Source: UBA1535 sp964371035 (GTDB taxonomy: Bacteria; Bacillota; Clostridia; Tissierellales; Sedimentibacteraceae). Taken from it: a stretch of 39,052 nucleotides of DNA. The stretch lies in contig CAYJLG010000026.1 in the NCBI GenBank assembly GCA_964371035.1, positions 1 to 39,052 on the forward strand, written 5' to 3'. Below, piece after piece: positions 8,338 through 17,895 of the stretch; positions within the stretch are counted from its first letter, which is position 1, and every line of letters begins with the position of its first letter. Both the position numbers and the translations under genes were made by a program. A model generated the notes under the pieces. It worked only from the letters and a program-made list of their open reading frames with translations, had not been told where the DNA came from and made no database searches.

Positions 8338-10877
8338 ATGTTTTGTCAAAATTGCGGCACACAAAATAGTGCAACAGATAAATTTTGTAGCAACTGCGGT
8401 GCTACTATTGCAAACCGTGCTCCCAGCCCGGGCGCGCATGCTCCCAACCAAAATGCTTACGGGCAAGCACAAAACGGATATGCTCCCAACCAAGGCGGCT
8501 ACGGGCAAGCGCAAAANNNNNNNNNNNNNNNNNNNNNNNNNNNNNNNNNNNNNNNNNNNNNNNNNNNNNNNNNNNNNNNNNNNNNNNNNNNNNNNNNNNN
8601 NNNNNNNNNNNNNNNNGGCAAGCACAAAACGGATATGCTCCCAACCAAGGCGGCTACGGGCAAGCGCAAAACAGGCATGCTCCCCACCAAGGAAATTACG
8701 GGCAACCTTCGGGCGGGCAGGTTCCTAACCAATTTAACAATTATGCTCCCGGCCCAAGAAATGCTTACCCTGTAGGCCAAGGTGGTTATCCCCCACCGCC
8801 TGTACGCAAGAAAAAGGGCAATGGCTGTTTGTCCGGCTGTTTAATTACAGCTATTATAATTGTTGCAATACTTTTATTTTTAATCTGGCTTGGCTCAGAC
8901 GACACCGATTACAGCGATTATGATAACACTAATAATTCAAACAGCTCCAATACTCAGCAGTACACAACTACCACTGACGGAGTATACGGCGCAGATTTAC
9001 AAATTGAAAACTTGCGCGATTATTACACTGTTCCAAACGGTGACGGCAGTGATGTGCACACAATTATGCTTTATATGATAGGCTCTGATTTAGAGAGCGA
9101 GAGTGGCGCTGCAACAGATGATATTTACGAAATGGCGGCGGCAACTTATGGTGATAACATAAATGTAATATTGATGACAGGCGGCGCAGAGTACTGGTAT
9201 CACAGCGATATTAGCAACTACTCTTCACAATATTGGCAGCTTAAAGACGGCGAGCTTCACTTGCTTTATGATTTTGGCGAGCCTGTAAATATGGTAACCC
9301 CTGAAGTGTTGGCAAGCTTTATAAATGATACAGCCGAAAGTTTCCCTGCAGACCGCTATAGCTTAATCATGTGGGATCACGGCGGTGGCACTATAGGTGG
9401 TTTCGGCTATGATGAATACTTCCCCGAGTACACATTAACTTTAGGCGATATAGATTATGCTTTATCATTAACTAATGTAAAATACGATTTTGTAGGCTTT
9501 GATGCATGCCTTATGGCAACAGCAGAAACAGCGCTTATGCTTGAGCCTTATGCAGACTATTTAATAGCCTCACAGGAACTTGAACCCGGTATAGGCTGGT
9601 ATTACACAGATTGGCTAACAGCTTTAGGCAGCAACCCCTCCATGAGCACTATAGATATTGGCGTTAACATTGTTGATGATTTTGTAAATACCTGCACCGA
9701 CTATTTAAGCGATCCCGAGGCTACTTTATCTGTTGTAGAGCTTAGAGAAATGCCCTATACATACAGTATTTTAACAGAGTATTTTTCTAACGCCACTGAA
9801 GATATTTATAATAACGAGTACCCCAGAATTTCGGGCGCACGAAGCGACACCAAAGATTTCGGCGATGGTGAATATGAGCAAATAGATATTATAGATTTTA
9901 TTCAAAAAGCAGATATTGAAGGTGAGCAAGAGGCAATTGCTGCGGTAAATAGCGTTGTAAAATACTATTATAACAGCTACGATGTTTACAATGCCTATGG
10001 CCTTGCAATGTATTTCCCATACGACTACCCCGAATATTATTCACAATATCAGCAAATTTTACATGAAGTTGGCATGGGCGGCGAATACACTAATTTCTTC
10101 AACACATTTGTAAGCGCTATGAGCGGTGGGCAAATGCAAAGAAGCAAAAACAGTGGCGATGCTATAGAGCACGATTACTCAAATGAAGAGTGGTATGATG
10201 AGCAAACCGCAGATAATTACGCCCAGGAATACGGTGGCGAATTCCTGGAAGAGCTTATTATCGATGAAAAGGGCGATGGTTATGTTTTAAGTTTAACCGA
10301 CGAAGAGTGGGAAGATATAACAAAAATAGAGCTTCAAGCATTGCTTGATGATGGCGAGGGCTATATAGATTTAGGCAGTGATAATGTTTTTGAAATTGAC
10401 GCAGACGGCGATTTGCTAATTGAATTCGACTACACATGGGTAACTTTAGATGGGCACACCGTTCCGTTTTATGTGGAGGACGAACAAAGCATAAGCGACG
10501 ATAACTGGAGCACTTACGGCATGGTTCCGGCATTTTTAAACGGCGAAGAGTACATAGAAATTATAGTAACATGGAGCAATGAAGTACCGCTTGGTTATGT
10601 TTCGGGTTATAGAGTTCCTACCGAAGTGGGCGCTCCTGCCGGAAAAGGCCTGTTTGAATTCAAGCAAGGCGATACCATTGAATGGGTATTTGACTACTAT
10701 ACCTACGACTGGGACTACGAAGACTCTTATATCATGGGCGACGTTTACACTTATGACGGCACTGAAATTGAAGTTAGCTATGATGATGTTGGCGATTTAG
10801 ATGCAGTTGTTTATTTTGTTTTATATGATATTTACAACAATATTTATGAGACAGAGGCTGTAATTTACACAGATTAG
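8338..10877 (+). CDS. Zinc-ribbon / YGQAQ-repeat / transmembrane / clostripain (C11) protease
   Basis: This is one gene interrupted by a 100-N gap. In order it encodes a zinc ribbon (CQNC at 3-6, CSNC at 17-20) and 14-residue repeats with consensus NGYAPNQGGYGQAQ. After the gap come more repeats, a VRKKKGNG charged stop, one membrane helix (nt 8838-8894) and an Asn/Ser/Asp-rich spacer. Then follows a C11 cysteine peptidase domain with His in IMWDHGGG (codon 9378) and Cys in GFDACLMA (codon 9507). The last 250 residues are acidic and rich in Tyr and Trp. Frames before and after the gap disagree only because the gap length is nominal. Removing one copy of the 55 nt shared by both contig ends gives a continuous frame of 794 residues. 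The positive-inside rule places the ribbon and repeats in the cytoplasm and the protease outside. AAAGAGGA precedes the ATG. Confidence 0.85.
8462..8671 (+). repeat. 42-bp tandem repeat array with identical 55-nt contig ends
   Basis: The unit encodes NGYAPNQGGYGQAQ (42 bp, so any copy number stays in frame). The 55 nt before the gap (8462-8516) are identical to the 55 nt after it (8617-8671). A degenerate unit (NRHAPHQGNYGQPS) follows and a partial unit (HAPNQNAYGQAQ) precedes. The true number of units is unknown. Confidence 0.9.
8517..8616. other. Assembly gap of 100 N
   Basis: Exactly 100 unknown bases, a conventional placeholder length. Both flanks end in the same 55-nt repeat sequence, so the real distance may be zero, negative (overlapping contigs) or a whole number of further 42-bp repeats. 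Confidence 0.98.
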
Positions 10878-10898
10878 TCTGCTCTTGACACCCAAAAC

Positions 10899-10947
10899 AA
10901 AAAGCGAGTTTATTTCCCCCTATTTGGGAAAATAAACTCGCTTTTTT
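10899..10947. terminator. Strong bidirectional terminator between convergent genes
   Basis: A 17-bp perfect stem (10899-10915 with 10930-10946) is followed by one C-A mismatch and a 3-bp CCC/GGG cap around a short loop. There is a T run on both strands. It serves the rightward protease gene and the leftward sortase gene. Confidence 0.9.
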
Positions 10948-11033
10948 ATAGTTTTCAATATATTTTTCCGCTAATAAATCATCGCGCATAAATTCGCCAA
11001 AACAAACGTGCTTTCCTTGCTAAGCTTAGCCGC

Positions 11034-11855
11034 TTAATCTACTTTTTGCGCATATACAAGCCTTCCAACTACTATATATCTGTTTTCATAGCTATCATTT
11101 GCGTTCATGCAAGTTGAAAGCACTATAAATTTATCGTCTGTATTCACATCGTCAAGCTTTAAGTTTGCGGTTGTGTCGGGCGTTGATGCTATGTGGTTAA
11201 TAAAGCCTTGCAATTGCGTTTCATCCTGGTAATTCTTTTCGTACATTAAACTGTAGTTATCATTTATAAACGCCGCAACAACTTCATATTTATATTCAAC
11301 GCTTGGCGTATAAAGGAATATGTCGGGGTTTTCTTCAAAATACTGCGCATCGCGGTAATTATGAAGCTGTGTGAAAAATGTTCCGTTTGGCTCGTAATGC
11401 CCATATAAAACGGTAACAGGGTCTGACAGCGCGCTATTGTTAGCCATATCCGCAAAAACTGTGCCTAAAATATCATATTCACCGTTAAAATTAGTAGTTA
11501 AATATTTCAAATTATCCACGCCGTTTACTACAGGGTAATCAATAAGGGTACCCGGAACATTAATAAAGCCTATAGTGTCTGCGTTTATCGCTTTTAGTTC
11601 TTTAAAATCAACATCGTCACGTTTCGGTATTGTGTGCTCCGGCGCTTTTTGTTCAATCACAGGCTCTTCTTGAACTTGCACCCGGCTAACCGAACTGCTC
11701 TGCACCGTGCTTTCAACGGGAATATCATCCTCTTGCGTTTTTAATGCGCTTGAAATTACAACTGTCGCAAGTAATATTATGCACATTACTATCGCTATAG
11801 AGCCAAATATATTTATTGCTCTTTTTCTACTGACGTTTTTACTGCTTTTTTGCAT
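11034..11855 (-). CDS. Class B sortase
   Basis: This is a membrane-anchored cysteine transpeptidase that covalently attaches surface proteins to peptidoglycan or polymerises pilins. A short basic N terminus is followed by a membrane helix at about 17-38, then a Ser/Glu/Pro linker to residue 85. The sortase fold follows with His153 (VLYGHYEPNG), catalytic Cys249 (VLSTCMN) and Arg259 (ENRYIVVG). The His-to-Cys spacing of nearly 100 residues and the helix-rich insert before the Cys fit class B. At 273 residues the length is normal. No LPxTG- or NPxTN-type substrate is encoded in this window, so its clients lie elsewhere. It is transcribed alone, divergently from the nonulosonate locus. Confidence 0.92.
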   Translation of the reverse strand: MQKSSKNVSRKRAINIFGSIAIVMCIILLATVVISSALKTQEDDIPVESTVQSSSVSRVQVQEEPVIEQKAPEHTIPKRDDVDFKELKAINADTIGFINVPGTLIDYPVVNGVDNLKYLTTNFNGEYDILGTVFADMANNSALSDPVTVLYGHYEPNGTFFTQLHNYRDAQYFEENPDIFLYTPSVEYKYEVVAAFINDNYSLMYEKNYQDETQLQGFINHIASTPDTTANLKLDDVNTDDKFIVLSTCMNANDSYENRYIVVGRLVYAQKVD

Positions 11856-12032
11856 TATTTACCTCAAAATTAAAACATGTTATATTCAAATTGTATTATT
11901 ATACTACTGTTATAAATAATATATTAAAACCCTGCAAATGTCAATTATCTTATTGAATTTGCAAAATTTTTAGCATAACTATTAAAACAAAGCTTTTAAT
12001 TTTTTTCACCTGCAATGCAAACCATGTTTGTG

Positions 12033-12061
12033 TTGAATTTTTACATATAATATAGTATAAT
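12033..12061 (+). promoter_or_regulatory. Promoter of the legionaminic-type locus
   Basis: TTGAAT (12033-12038), a 17-bp spacer and TATAAT (12056-12061) predict a start near 12068, giving a leader of about 50 nt before legB. This is the best promoter match upstream of the locus and may drive the first several genes. Confidence 0.65.
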
Positions 12062-12086
12062 AACTTTGTATGTAAAAATATAAGCT

Positions 12087-12104
12087 GTGCGTATAATAAC
12101 GCAC
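12087..12104 (+). promoter_or_regulatory. Leader hairpin just upstream of the legB ribosome binding site
   Basis: GTGCGT and ACGCAC form a perfect 6-bp stem around loop ATAATA, ending directly before GGAACGGAG, the likely ribosome binding site of legB. It could affect translation or message stability. No ligand class is recognised. Confidence 0.4.
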
Positions 12105-12119
12105 GGAACGGAGAAAAAA

Positions 12120-13103
12120 ATGTCGCAAAAAGTGCTAATAACAGGTGCAGACGGCTTTATAGGAAGCCATTTAACCGAAGAACTTGTTAAGAGAGGCGAA
12201 AAAGTTAAAGCGTTTTGCTATTATAATTCCTTTGGAACATGGGGCTGGCTTGATACTTTGCCGCCGGAAATTAAAAATGAAATAGAAGTTTTTATGGGTG
12301 ATATAAGAGACCCAAACGGTGTTCGCACCGCAATGCAAGGCGCTGATGTTGTTTATCATTTAGCTGCTTTAATTGCAATACCTTTTAGCTACCATTCGCC
12401 CGACAGTTATGTTGATACAAATATAAAGGGCACCTTAAATGTGCTTAATGCCGCAAGAGACCTTGATACAAGCCGCCTTCTTGTAACAAGCACCAGCGAA
12501 GTTTACGGCACGGCTCAATATGTGCCCATAGATGAAAAGCACCCTTTCCAAGGGCAAAGCCCATACTCTGCAACTAAAATTGCCGCAGATAGGCTTAGCG
12601 AAAGTTTTTATCGCAGTTTTTCTTTGCCGGTAACAATTGTGCGCCCTTTCAACACATTCGGGCCAAGGCAATCTGCCAGAGCTGTTATTCCAACAATAAT
12701 AACCCAGCTTTTAGCCGGCAAAACAGAAATTCATCTTGGCAGCTTAACACCCACAAGGGATTTCAACTATGTTAAAGACACTGCCGCAGGCTTTATTGCC
12801 ATTGCAAACTGCGATAATGCGCTTGGCGAAGAAATAAATATAGCCACAGGTGAAGAAATATCCATTGGCGATTTAGCAAAAGAACTAATTCGCCAAATAA
12901 ACCCTAATGCTATAATAACAACAGACGAGAACCGCCTTCGCCCTGAAAAAAGTGAGGTTAACCGTCTTTTAGGTTGCTGTAAAAAGTTGCATAGCCTAAC
13001 AGATTTCAAAGCCGCTTACACTTTTGAGCAAGGCCTTGCCGAAACAATTGAATTTTTAAAAGGCAATTTAAACCAATACAAAGCAGACATTTATAATGTT
13101 TAA
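12120..13103 (+). CDS. legB: NAD-dependent 4,6-dehydratase, LegB type
   Basis: This is an extended SDR enzyme that oxidises and dehydrates nucleotide-linked GlcNAc to the 4-keto-6-deoxy sugar, the first committed step towards legionaminic acid. The NAD-binding GxxGxxG motif is GADGFIG at 9-15. TSTSEVYG at 123-130 holds the catalytic Thr region, and YSATK at 149-153 gives the Tyr/Lys pair. The frame is open from GTG 12087. ATG 12120 is chosen because GGAACGGAG lies 7 bp upstream and MSQKVLITGADGFIG is the usual N terminus (327 residues). It heads the locus. In Campylobacter the equivalent enzyme uses GDP-GlcNAc, and the ptmE-like gene here suggests the same. Confidence 0.85.
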   Translation: MSQKVLITGADGFIGSHLTEELVKRGEKVKAFCYYNSFGTWGWLDTLPPEIKNEIEVFMGDIRDPNGVRTAMQGADVVYHLAALIAIPFSYHSPDSYVDTNIKGTLNVLNAARDLDTSRLLVTSTSEVYGTAQYVPIDEKHPFQGQSPYSATKIAADRLSESFYRSFSLPVTIVRPFNTFGPRQSARAVIPTIITQLLAGKTEIHLGSLTPTRDFNYVKDTAAGFIAIANCDNALGEEINIATGEEISIGDLAKELIRQINPNAIITTDENRLRPEKSEVNRLLGCCKKLHSLTDFKAAYTFEQGLAETIEFLKGNLNQYKADIYNV

Positions 13104-13121
13104 TTGCTGATTATTTTGCCA

Positions 13122-13169
13122 AAAATTATAGTATGCTTTTTAGCAAAAATTTAAGCCTGCTATAATTTT
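13122..13169. repeat. Inverted repeat between legB and the DUF2142 gene
   Basis: AAAATTATAG (13122-13131) is perfectly repeated in inverse at 13160-13169, with a 28-nt spacer that also pairs partly (GCT/AGC). No strong T run follows, so a terminator is doubtful. It may be a processing site or a protein-binding site. Confidence 0.35.
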
Positions 13170-13195
13170 ATTAACTTTGCTATATTGGGAGAACT

Positions 13196-14881
13196 ATGCT
13201 AAAAAATATAAACACTAAACATAAAAGCATATTAAAATATACAGCGGCGCTTATACTTATAAACGCCGCTTGTGTTGCTCTTGTTTATTTTTACAATGTG
13301 TTCTACTCTTATGGGCAATACCCTATTGCACATATACCCTCAAATGCACTGCTTTTACTTTTTGTTTTAGTTGCAAACTTAGGCTTTGCTGTTTTTAGTT
13401 TGGCCCGTAAGTTTTGCAAAAGCTTTGAAAACAAAGCTGCAATTGCAATATTTTTTATTGGCCTATTATATGTTTTTGTAAGTCCACCTCTACAAGTGCC
13501 CGATGAAAATGTTCACTATTTGCGCAGTGTTTCCCTTAGTTATGGCAATTTTAATTATGACGCAGCGCGCACTTACCCCGAAACGGTTGATGCCACTTTG
13601 CAAGCATTTTACTCCGCTTTCACAAACAGCAACGATGGCACACCTCTTAAAGTTAGAACCCCCACAAATGATACAACCGTGCCTCCAAGCGAAACATTAA
13701 GCGGCACGGGAATAATTAACCAGTATATAGATTATTTCAATATCACAAATGATTTTTCGCTTTTGGATGAAGAGCGACGCAGTACAGAGCCTGTGCTATT
13801 TATTACACTGGCATTTGTGCCGCAGGCAATAGGTGTTTTTCTTGCGCGGCTTTTTGGTTTTGGCGGCCTTGGTATGCTTTATGGCGCAAGAATTTTTGCA
13901 CTTTTAGCTTACACTGTTGTTTGCAGAGCGGCGCTTTTAAATTGCAAACGTTATAAAGCGCTGTTTTTAAGCTTTATGCTAATGCCCTTAACTCTTTTCA
14001 TGGCCGCTTCTTGCAGCTATGACAGTATTGTTTTAGCTTTTTGTTTTTTTGTGACGAGTTATTTTTGCAAAGACGAAATAAAAACAAAAGATATAATTTT
14101 ATTTTTAATAGCAACAATATTTATTTCAAGCATTAAAATAAACAATATCCTTTGGGTTTTATTAATACTGATTTTACCTAAACATGCATATAAAACTAAA
14201 ATTAAAAAATGGCAAACAGCTTTAATAGGTGCGGTTTTCTTCGCTTTTTATTACGGGTTTAACACTGTTTATAATATGTTTGCCATAAGTGGCTTTGGCG
14301 AAATTGGCCGCATGCTTGAAAATGTTTCGCCAAGCGAGCAAATACAATTTGTTTTAAACAACTTCATATCTGTTATTGCACGTTTTTGGGGCACGGTTTT
14401 TGAAAACGAATTTTTCTTATCGCAATTGGGCGTTTTTGGCACAATAGATACACCGATAGCGTTAATTAACATGCTTAGCCCAATTGTTTTGCTTTTGGCT
14501 GCTGTTTTATGTGTTAACGAAAAAAGCAGTTTGCCTTTGCGCAGTTCTCTGGGGCTTTTGGTGCTTGGAATATTTTATGCCGCTTCAAATCTTCTGGGCA
14601 TTTATATTGCACACACGCCCGTTGGAATGGTTAGAGTTATCGGTTTGCAAGCGCGCTATTTTATACCGGTTTACTTAATATTCTCAATTGTTATATGCGC
14701 CGCTTTGAGCCATGTTTTAATGCCAAACGCAACCACGAGCCCAAGTTTGCAAAGCAAAACAAAGAATTTAAGCGCACAGAATTTAGCGTTTCACATTTGC
14801 GTTTTCTTTGGCATTTTAGGTGCACTGCTTTTGTTTGAAACTTATTTTATAGGCCCTGTTGCCGTTGTTCCCATGGCTTAA
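13196..14881 (+). CDS. DUF2142 family polytopic membrane protein (GT-C-like)
   Basis: A 561-residue protein with about a dozen hydrophobic segments. The family hallmark is in the first external loop after membrane segment 3: SPPLQVPDENVHYLR at about 96-110, with Asp103, Glu104 and His107. The Asp/Glu pair in the first large loop is the layout of GT-C glycosyltransferases, which use polyprenyl-phosphate sugars on the outer face of the membrane. DUF2142 proteins often lie in polysaccharide and teichoic-acid loci, but their reaction is not established. TTGGGAG lies 4 bp before the ATG. The gene sits between legB and legC, so it is likely co-expressed with the sugar pathway. Glycosyl transfer is inferred, not shown. 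Confidence 0.7.
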   Translation: MLKNINTKHKSILKYTAALILINAACVALVYFYNVFYSYGQYPIAHIPSNALLLLFVLVANLGFAVFSLARKFCKSFENKAAIAIFFIGLLYVFVSPPLQVPDENVHYLRSVSLSYGNFNYDAARTYPETVDATLQAFYSAFTNSNDGTPLKVRTPTNDTTVPPSETLSGTGIINQYIDYFNITNDFSLLDEERRSTEPVLFITLAFVPQAIGVFLARLFGFGGLGMLYGARIFALLAYTVVCRAALLNCKRYKALFLSFMLMPLTLFMAASCSYDSIVLAFCFFVTSYFCKDEIKTKDIILFLIATIFISSIKINNILWVLLILILPKHAYKTKIKKWQTALIGAVFFAFYYGFNTVYNMFAISGFGEIGRMLENVSPSEQIQFVLNNFISVIARFWGTVFENEFFLSQLGVFGTIDTPIALINMLSPIVLLLAAVLCVNEKSSLPLRSSLGLLVLGIFYAASNLLGIYIAHTPVGMVRVIGLQARYFIPVYLIFSIVICAALSHVLMPNATTSPSLQSKTKNLSAQNLAFHICVFFGILGALLLFETYFIGPVAVVPMA

Positions 14882-15006
14882 ACGTTCTTTTCGATTACCG
14901 CCTACTGTTTCATCTTTAAACGGTTAATTACGCCGGCATTTCTACTTTAATGGATATTTATCAGCAATTTTTTTGCCCTTGCCAATACATTTTTATGGGG
15001 GATTTA

Positions 15007-17190
15007 ATGTTAGCTTTTTTACAAACATTTTTAAGCTTTTTTGCCATTGTGGTGTTATCGGCATTTATAGCGCGAAAAACACAAATAAACGCAGGCTTTA
15101 TGCCAATTTTTGTTATGAGCGCTGTAATGGTGTTTTGTGTTCTTTTAGGTTATTTAGGCTTTTTGCCTTTTGCTGTTATTGTTATTTTCATTTTAGCTTT
15201 TGCCGCTCTTTTGCACATGATTTTAACTTATAAAAAAGGCGGCTTTGATGTTCTACTCACCCCCGGTTTTATGCTTTTTTGTTTTGCGGGCCTTGCCTTT
15301 ATTGCTTACCTTTCAATAAGAACGCCCATAGCACACGATTGGGACGAGCTTAGCATGTGGGCAACAGCGGCAAAGTTAACAAAAGAGGGCAATGCAATTT
15401 TTTCATCGGTGCCAAGCGGCTTTCCTTGGCCAACAACGCAAAAGCCCGGGCTTCCCACTTTAAGCTACTTTTTCAATTTCTTTGGCGATTTTGAAGCTTT
15501 TCGCGTTTACGCCGCCTACGATTTGCTTATTGTTAGCGTGTGGAGCGCCGCTATTAGCGGTTTAAAGCGCAAGCATTGGTTTTTAGCTGTCCCCTGCTCT
15601 ATTATGATGTTTTTGCTCAATTATCTGCATATTTACACGCGCATAATTTTTGTAGATTACACTTATATAACATCTTATGCCGATTACCCAATGGCACTTT
15701 TATGCGTAGGCATGTTAGCTTGGTACTTTAATGCCGCGCGTTTATATAAACTTGAAAAAAGCACGGCCGAATTTTGCAAATTAATCACTTTGCCCCTTTT
15801 TACAATTAGCATGGCTATTGCCCTTTGCAAAGACACAGGCCTTGCCTTAGCTTTTATTGCAGGCGCAATAATAAGCGCAGATTTGCTTTTTGCCAACAAG
15901 AAGTGCGATGAAACACACGTTTCAAACTTCAACTTAAAATGCTTACTACCAAAATTCATTACTATTATATTTATGTTTTTAGGCCCTATATTAATTTTTA
16001 TTTCATCAAGCCTTTATCTTTCTTCTTTAGGCAATACACAAGGCAGTGTGGGCGGCAGTAGCGATATGGGCTATTCCGCCATGCTTATAGAGGGAACAAA
16101 GCAATTGCTCGGTATGCCGGCAGGCGCTTCAGGTGAGCGCTATGTTAGCACATTCAATGAAATTAGCGCTTTAATGGTGCAATATTTCTTGCCAACACAG
16201 CCTTTTAAATTAATTAACGATGCAACAAAAACATTCCCCGGCATTTATATTTTAATTTTTGTTGTTGCTTTATGCGTTTTATGCGCATTTTTATGCAAAG
16301 ACAAATTGCTTAAAAAAAGCACTGTTTTATATGCTGTTTTTTCCTCTTTAGGCTTTATTATATATTATATTTTCATAGGATTCACTTATGTTTATGTTTT
16401 TAAGGTGGGCATTACAGATTATAACCGCTATATAAACACCTATTATATTTTATGGGTGGGTGGTGCTATAGTTTTATGTGTTCTTTGCGCTGTGCAAAAA
16501 AGCTATTTTAAAAACTTGCTTACTCTTTGCGTTTTTGCATTAACATTCGCGGGGCTTTACAGGTATAACTCTTTAGTTCACCCTCATCTTAGCTTTGTTA
16601 ATTACCCCGATACCGCATACCTTGAAATGCACAAAGAATACGACAGAGCAAATTTAATTGCACAGCACACAGAGCCTAATACAAATGTGTTTTATGTGAA
16701 TAATACCGATAACGGCTACCATTGGTTTTTAAACCATTATGCGCTTTTTCCGCACAACACTTTAATGTACAGTAACGGCGGAGGCATGTTTGCAGACCCT
16801 TCCAACTTCACAACTGTAAGCGCAGAGGAATACATTGATATTGGCTATCCTGTAATTTCTTTAGAGGAATTTGCGGCATATTTAGCTTATTACGAATGCG
16901 ATTATATTTTCATTGACAATGCCAAAACCGAATTCTACGAGAGCTATGGCGAGCTTTTCAGTGATGGCGCGCATGCGCACCAAAACGGTGAAACTTTGCT
17001 TTACAAAGTTAATATTGAAAGCGAGCCTATTTACGAGGAGCTAACGCCGAGTGATGTTTATTACGATTATGAAATTAACGAAAACGGACAAGTAAACACC
17101 AACAGTAATTACGACACAAGGCTTAAATTAAGTAACGCCCTTGAATGTGTTAGCTTAACGCCCGTGGAAATGGAGATGAATTTGCCATGA
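15007..17190 (+). CDS. Large polytopic membrane protein, probable GT-C glycosyltransferase
   Basis: Numerous membrane helices span residues 1 to about 520. The first large loop contains RTPIAHDWDELSMWATAAKL with Asp111, Asp113 and Glu114, the acidic motif expected of GT39/GT83-like GT-C enzymes. Residues from about 540 to 727 form a soluble domain with VFYVNNTDNGYHWFLNHY, as in many such transferases. The frame is open from 14950. ATG 15007 is preferred because GGGGGA lies about 5 bp upstream and the protein then begins directly with a membrane helix (727 residues). It overlaps the next gene by ATGA. The donor and acceptor are unknown, and no named family is assigned with confidence. Confidence 0.65.
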   Translation: MLAFLQTFLSFFAIVVLSAFIARKTQINAGFMPIFVMSAVMVFCVLLGYLGFLPFAVIVIFILAFAALLHMILTYKKGGFDVLLTPGFMLFCFAGLAFIAYLSIRTPIAHDWDELSMWATAAKLTKEGNAIFSSVPSGFPWPTTQKPGLPTLSYFFNFFGDFEAFRVYAAYDLLIVSVWSAAISGLKRKHWFLAVPCSIMMFLLNYLHIYTRIIFVDYTYITSYADYPMALLCVGMLAWYFNAARLYKLEKSTAEFCKLITLPLFTISMAIALCKDTGLALAFIAGAIISADLLFANKKCDETHVSNFNLKCLLPKFITIIFMFLGPILIFISSSLYLSSLGNTQGSVGGSSDMGYSAMLIEGTKQLLGMPAGASGERYVSTFNEISALMVQYFLPTQPFKLINDATKTFPGIYILIFVVALCVLCAFLCKDKLLKKSTVLYAVFSSLGFIIYYIFIGFTYVYVFKVGITDYNRYINTYYILWVGGAIVLCVLCAVQKSYFKNLLTLCVFALTFAGLYRYNSLVHPHLSFVNYPDTAYLEMHKEYDRANLIAQHTEPNTNVFYVNNTDNGYHWFLNHYALFPHNTLMYSNGGGMFADPSNFTTVSAEEYIDIGYPVISLEEFAAYLAYYECDYIFIDNAKTEFYESYGELFSDGAHAHQNGETLLYKVNIESEPIYEELTPSDVYYDYEINENGQVNTNSNYDTRLKLSNALECVSLTPVEMEMNLP

Positions 17191-17882
17191 TTAAAAACAG
17201 CGGCTTAAAATTTACCTTTTTCACTTACGCAATAATAATTACTGTGTTTTTACTGTTTTCGCTTTTTTCTTTTGCCTCAGACAAAATTCTTATGCTTACA
17301 GGGCATATTTCACAAGTGGAATTAACAAGTTTTACAAGCTTTGATACTTTTGATTTTATTTTAAACGAAAGTGATGAGCAAGCTAAAACAGGAGTTACGA
17401 ATACCCAAGATGTCAAGCTTGTTTTAGACGATTTTAGCGAAACAGGAACAGATATTATAAGAACCGTGCACATGGACATGAGCTTTTCACTGCACCCCGG
17501 CGAAGTTGTTCTTTTTTACGCAAAAGAAGGCGAAGACTTTAGCGATGCTAAAAAAATATGGGCAAAACAGCAAAACGATGGCGTTTACACTTTCACTTTA
17601 CCTCGCACACAAAAAATAGATAAAATTAGAATAGACCCTTCAAGCGTATATAACAATGAGTTGTATTTAAACAGCATAACTTTGAACAGCTCGTTAACAT
17701 TAAGCAAGTATTTCACACTTTCTAACGAGCAAATTTTCAATTTCTTGCTTTATCCCCTTCTAACTTGTGCATTTATTTATTATATATTTTCACAATTCAT
17801 ATCAGAAAGCGCCATATATATAAAATTCAAAAATTTTACAATATTATTCTTGCAAAAAGTTAAAAAGCGCAAGATTAATTAA
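17187..17882 (+). CDS. Unknown protein with two membrane anchors and an external beta-rich domain
   Basis: I do not recognise this family. One membrane helix at about 12-30, a mostly beta-stranded external region at about 35-190 (LVLDDFSETGTDIIRTVHMD, SFSLHPGEVVLFYAKEG, DGVYTFTLPRTQKIDKIRIDP) and a second helix near 183-203 can be seen. A basic tail closes it. The external part resembles a carbohydrate-binding-like beta sandwich that describes a sugar or lipid-linked ligand in other GT-C accessory proteins, but this is only a visual impression. The start overlaps the preceding transferase gene by 4 bp, so the two are probably made in step and may form a complex. Confidence 0.6.
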   Translation: MIKNSGLKFTFFTYAIIITVFLLFSLFSFASDKILMLTGHISQVELTSFTSFDTFDFILNESDEQAKTGVTNTQDVKLVLDDFSETGTDIIRTVHMDMSFSLHPGEVVLFYAKEGEDFSDAKKIWAKQQNDGVYTFTLPRTQKIDKIRIDPSSVYNNELYLNSITLNSSLTLSKYFTLSNEQIFNFLLYPLLTCAFIYYIFSQFISESAIYIKFKNFTILFLQKVKKRKIN

Positions 17883-17895
17883 AACAGGAGTTATT

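Noticed and set aside
8311..8780. Several short reading frames crossing the N gap on both strands
   Set aside because: They exist only because runs of N are read as open; the repeat frame linked to the protease explains the region.
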